A DNA stretch of 8,021 nt from positions 1-8,021 of the forward strand of contig JAUYGP010000632.1 in assembly GCA_030690515.1 (NCBI GenBank), written 5' to 3'. The translations under genes were made by a program, and so were the position numbers. Shown in pieces: positions 6,808-8,021 of the stretch (the first letter of the stretch is position 1; each line of letters begins with the position of its first letter). The notes under the pieces were generated by a model, which saw only the letters and a program-made list of their open reading frames with translations, had not been told where the DNA came from and did not search any database. The stretch comes from Giesbergeria sp. (GTDB taxonomy: Bacteria > Pseudomonadota > Gammaproteobacteria > Burkholderiales > Burkholderiaceae_C).

Positions 6808-6872
6808 TTGACGATTTCGTGGCGTGTCCTGCGGTGGGCAGATCGGCGGGACTTGTCCAAAATCAAGCCCAT
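6804..6872 (-). CDS. Candidate 22-codon leader ORF translationally coupled to the regulator
   Basis: On the minus strand an ATG at 6872 opens 22 codons ending in TGA at 6804-6806. The A of the regulator ATG (6807) plus this stop gives a four-base ATGA overlap, a usual sign of translational coupling. A second start, TTG at 6866, would give 20 codons and sits eight bases after GGAGG, a good spacing; the ATG itself sits only two bases after it and would be poorly placed. The peptide is strongly basic in its middle (Arg, His, Lys). I recognise no known leader peptide. It may only deliver ribosomes to the regulator start, or it may sense something during translation. Too short for coding statistics, so existence is uncertain. 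Confidence 0.4.
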   Translation of the reverse strand: MGLILDKSRRSAHRRTRHEIVK

Positions 6873-6893
6873 CACCTCCTTCGGGCGCCCACC
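6808..6893. promoter_or_regulatory. Divergent control region between the regulator and alkB
   Basis: These 86 bases must hold most of the control signals for both genes unless they overlap coding sequence. Seen: a near-palindrome GGAC-TT-GTCC (6849-6858), and a direct repeat CATTTGTC/CATTTGAC (6795-6802 and 6805-6812) with a ten-base period overlapping the regulator start. AraC-type proteins usually bind direct repeats, so the latter could be an operator half-site pair. No convincing -35/-10 pair is visible on either strand, so exact promoters cannot be placed. An activator-dependent promoter with poor core elements would fit. Confidence 0.5.
6871..6881 (-). promoter_or_regulatory. Full-length Shine-Dalgarno sequence on the minus strand
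   Basis: AAGGAGGTGAT is an 11-base exact complement of the 3' tail of bacterial 16S rRNA (ATCACCTCCTT). It lies 64 bases upstream of the regulator start and directly before the leader ORF. In the regulator frame no ATG, GTG or TTG follows it before 6807, so it cannot serve a longer regulator directly. A match this long is unlikely by chance in a window of this size. On the + strand the same bases copy the 16S tail inside the alkB leader. Confidence 0.55.
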
Positions 6894-8021
6894 ATGCATC
6901 TTCCCGCTTTTGCGTCTGCTGTGCCCAGTCCGGTCTTTCGAGATCGCAAACGCTGGGGCTGGCTGCTCTCGGTAGTAGCCCCCGGCCTGGCAACCATCGG
7001 CCCGCTCGCCCACACCCTGGGCGCCGCCAGCCTGTGGTGGTTTGCGGTGCCTTTGGTGTTTTTTTATGTGGCGTTGCCACTGGCCGACGGGCTGCTGGGC
7101 GAAGACCGGACCAACCCGCCGGAATCGCAGGTGCCTGCGCTGGAAACCGACGGCTACTACCGCGCAATCCTGTACGCAACGGTGCCGGTGCTGTGGGTTT
7201 CCGTGCTGTTCAACCTGATTTTTCTGGCATCCCACCCCCTGCCTTGGCCGGCGTGGGTTGCGACAGTGCTGTCCACCGGAGCGGTGCTGGGCTTTGGGTT
7301 GAACCTGAGCCACGAACTGGGCCACAAGGGCACCACCCTGGCGCGCAAGGTCGCGCTGTTCAACACGGCTCTGGGTGGCTATGGCCACTTTTCCATCGAA
7401 CACAACCGCGGCCACCACCGCCATGTCTCGACCCCGGAAGACCCGGCATCGGCCCGCATGGGCGAGAGCATCTACCGCTTCGTCCTGCGCGAAATGCCGG
7501 GGGCCTTCCTGCGCGCCTGGCGGCTGGAAGCCCAGCGGCTGCTGCGCAGCGGGCGCCGCGCCTGGCACCAAGGCAACGAGATTCTGCAGGCGGGCGCGGT
7601 GACGGCGCTGCTCTACGGCGGCCTGACGGCACTGTACGGCTGGCCCATGCTCGCAGCCTTGCTGCCCGTTGCGTTCTGGGGCGCATTCCAGCTGACATCG
7701 GCCAACTACATCGAACACTATGGGTTGCAGCGCCGCCGCCTGCCCGATGGGCGCTACGAGCGCTGCGCACCGCACCACTCGTGGAACAGCAACCACATCG
7801 TTTCCAACCTGGTGCTGTTCCACCTGCAGCGCCACGCGGACCACCACGCACACCCGGGACGTAGCTACCAGAGCCTGCGCGATTTTCCCGACCTGCCGCG
7901 CCTGCCGTCGGGGTATTTCGGCATGTTCCTGATCGCCTACCTGCCTCCGTTGTGGTTCCGTGTGATGGACCCGCGCGTGGTGCAGACGGTCGGCGCCGAT
8001 CCCTATTGCATCAACTTTGCA
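6894..8021 (+). CDS. alkB: AlkB-type alkane 1-monooxygenase (3' end outside window)
   Basis: An integral membrane non-haem di-iron enzyme that hydroxylates the terminal carbon of medium-chain alkanes using electrons from rubredoxin. The frame runs from ATG 6894 to the window edge without a stop, giving 376 residues; the family usually has about 400, so only a short C-terminal piece is missing. The histidine boxes are intact: HELGHK (140-145), EHNRGHHRH (169-177) and LQRHADHHA (311-319), plus the AlkB hallmark NYIEHYGL (271-278). An early motif EDRTNPPES (70-78), then VPALE-D-YYR, also matches the family. Hydrophobic helices appear at about 24-43, 47-66, 92-112, 118-138, 236-257 and 340-357. 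No Shine-Dalgarno precedes the ATG; the leader instead carries CACCTCCTT. It is divergent from an AraC-type regulator. Xylene monooxygenase XylM is related, but the HYG and NPP motifs favour alkanes. Rubredoxin genes are not in the window. Confidence 0.95.
   Translation, partial: MHLPAFASAVPSPVFRDRKRWGWLLSVVAPGLATIGPLAHTLGAASLWWFAVPLVFFYVALPLADGLLGEDRTNPPESQVPALETDGYYRAILYATVPVLWVSVLFNLIFLASHPLPWPAWVATVLSTGAVLGFGLNLSHELGHKGTTLARKVALFNTALGGYGHFSIEHNRGHHRHVSTPEDPASARMGESIYRFVLREMPGAFLRAWRLEAQRLLRSGRRAWHQGNEILQAGAVTALLYGGLTALYGWPMLAALLPVAFWGAFQLTSANYIEHYGLQRRRLPDGRYERCAPHHSWNSNHIVSNLVLFHLQRHADHHAHPGRSYQSLRDFPDLPRLPSGYFGMFLIAYLPPLWFRVMDPRVVQTVGADPYCINFA

Noticed and set aside
6808..7179. N-terminal extension of the AraC-type regulator
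   Set aside because: The extension is antisense to alkB, low-complexity in Arg/Pro/Gly, and family members begin close to the region encoded from 6807.
6873..7853. Upstream part of the minus-strand frame that contains the leader ORF
   Set aside because: It runs antisense to alkB with no recognisable protein; only its last 22 codons, after the strong ribosome site, are kept as a candidate.
6824..7864. Plus-strand open frame of 346 codons inside the alkB region
   Set aside because: It is in another frame than the AlkB protein, which carries all histidine boxes; its translation is Arg/Pro/Ala-rich with no motif.
1..8021. CRISPR array, tRNA or rRNA genes, phage or defence genes
   Set aside because: No regular direct repeats with spacers, no cloverleaf-like sequence and no defence or phage domain was seen; apart from the leader ORF and the gap elements, the genes are ordinary accessory and housekeeping types.

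Overview
The window looks like a chromosomal segment of a GC-rich betaproteobacterium, most likely Comamonadaceae (Acidovorax-like). This rests on the high GC content, the style of the ExoIII, YcbL-type and AlkB proteins, and a short AT-rich intergenic repeat that resembles ones I recall from that family. It is an inference from memory, not a database match. I see no rRNA, tRNA, CRISPR array, phage gene or intact insertion sequence.

Layout. Positions 1-3256 hold three genes in tight tandem on the + strand: the 3' part of an exonuclease III gene, a GspE/PilB-type secretion ATPase, and a YcbL/GloC-type metallo-beta-lactamase-fold hydrolase, with gaps of 20 and 21 bases. After 169 bases comes a membrane-bound GGDEF diguanylate cyclase (3426-4526, +). 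A 235-base gap without a gene (4527-4761) separates it from two minus-strand genes. It contains a 131-bp segment bounded by perfect 10-bp inverted repeats and an AT-rich degenerate palindromic repeat. The minus-strand genes are an AraC/XylS-type regulator (5650-6807) and, 6 bases downstream of it, an exported M48 metallopeptidase (4762-5643). From 6894 to the window end runs the first 376 codons of an AlkB-type alkane 1-monooxygenase, divergent from the regulator. It stays open at the edge.

How the genes may work together. The regulator and alkB share an 86-bp divergent region, an arrangement known from AraC/XylS-type alkane regulators such as AlkR next to alkM in Acinetobacter. The simplest reading is that the regulator controls alkB and that the M48 peptidase is transcribed with the regulator. 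The secretion ATPase carries a tandem MshEN-like N-terminal region, a type of domain that binds c-di-GMP in MshE, and a diguanylate cyclase lies about 830 bp downstream. A functional link is possible but unproven.

The most unusual signal is in the divergent region. The minus strand carries AAGGAGGTGAT, an 11-base match to the full anti-Shine-Dalgarno complement. It lies at the start of a 20-22-codon leader ORF that ends in an ATGA overlap with the regulator start, and the regulator has no visible ribosome binding site of its own.
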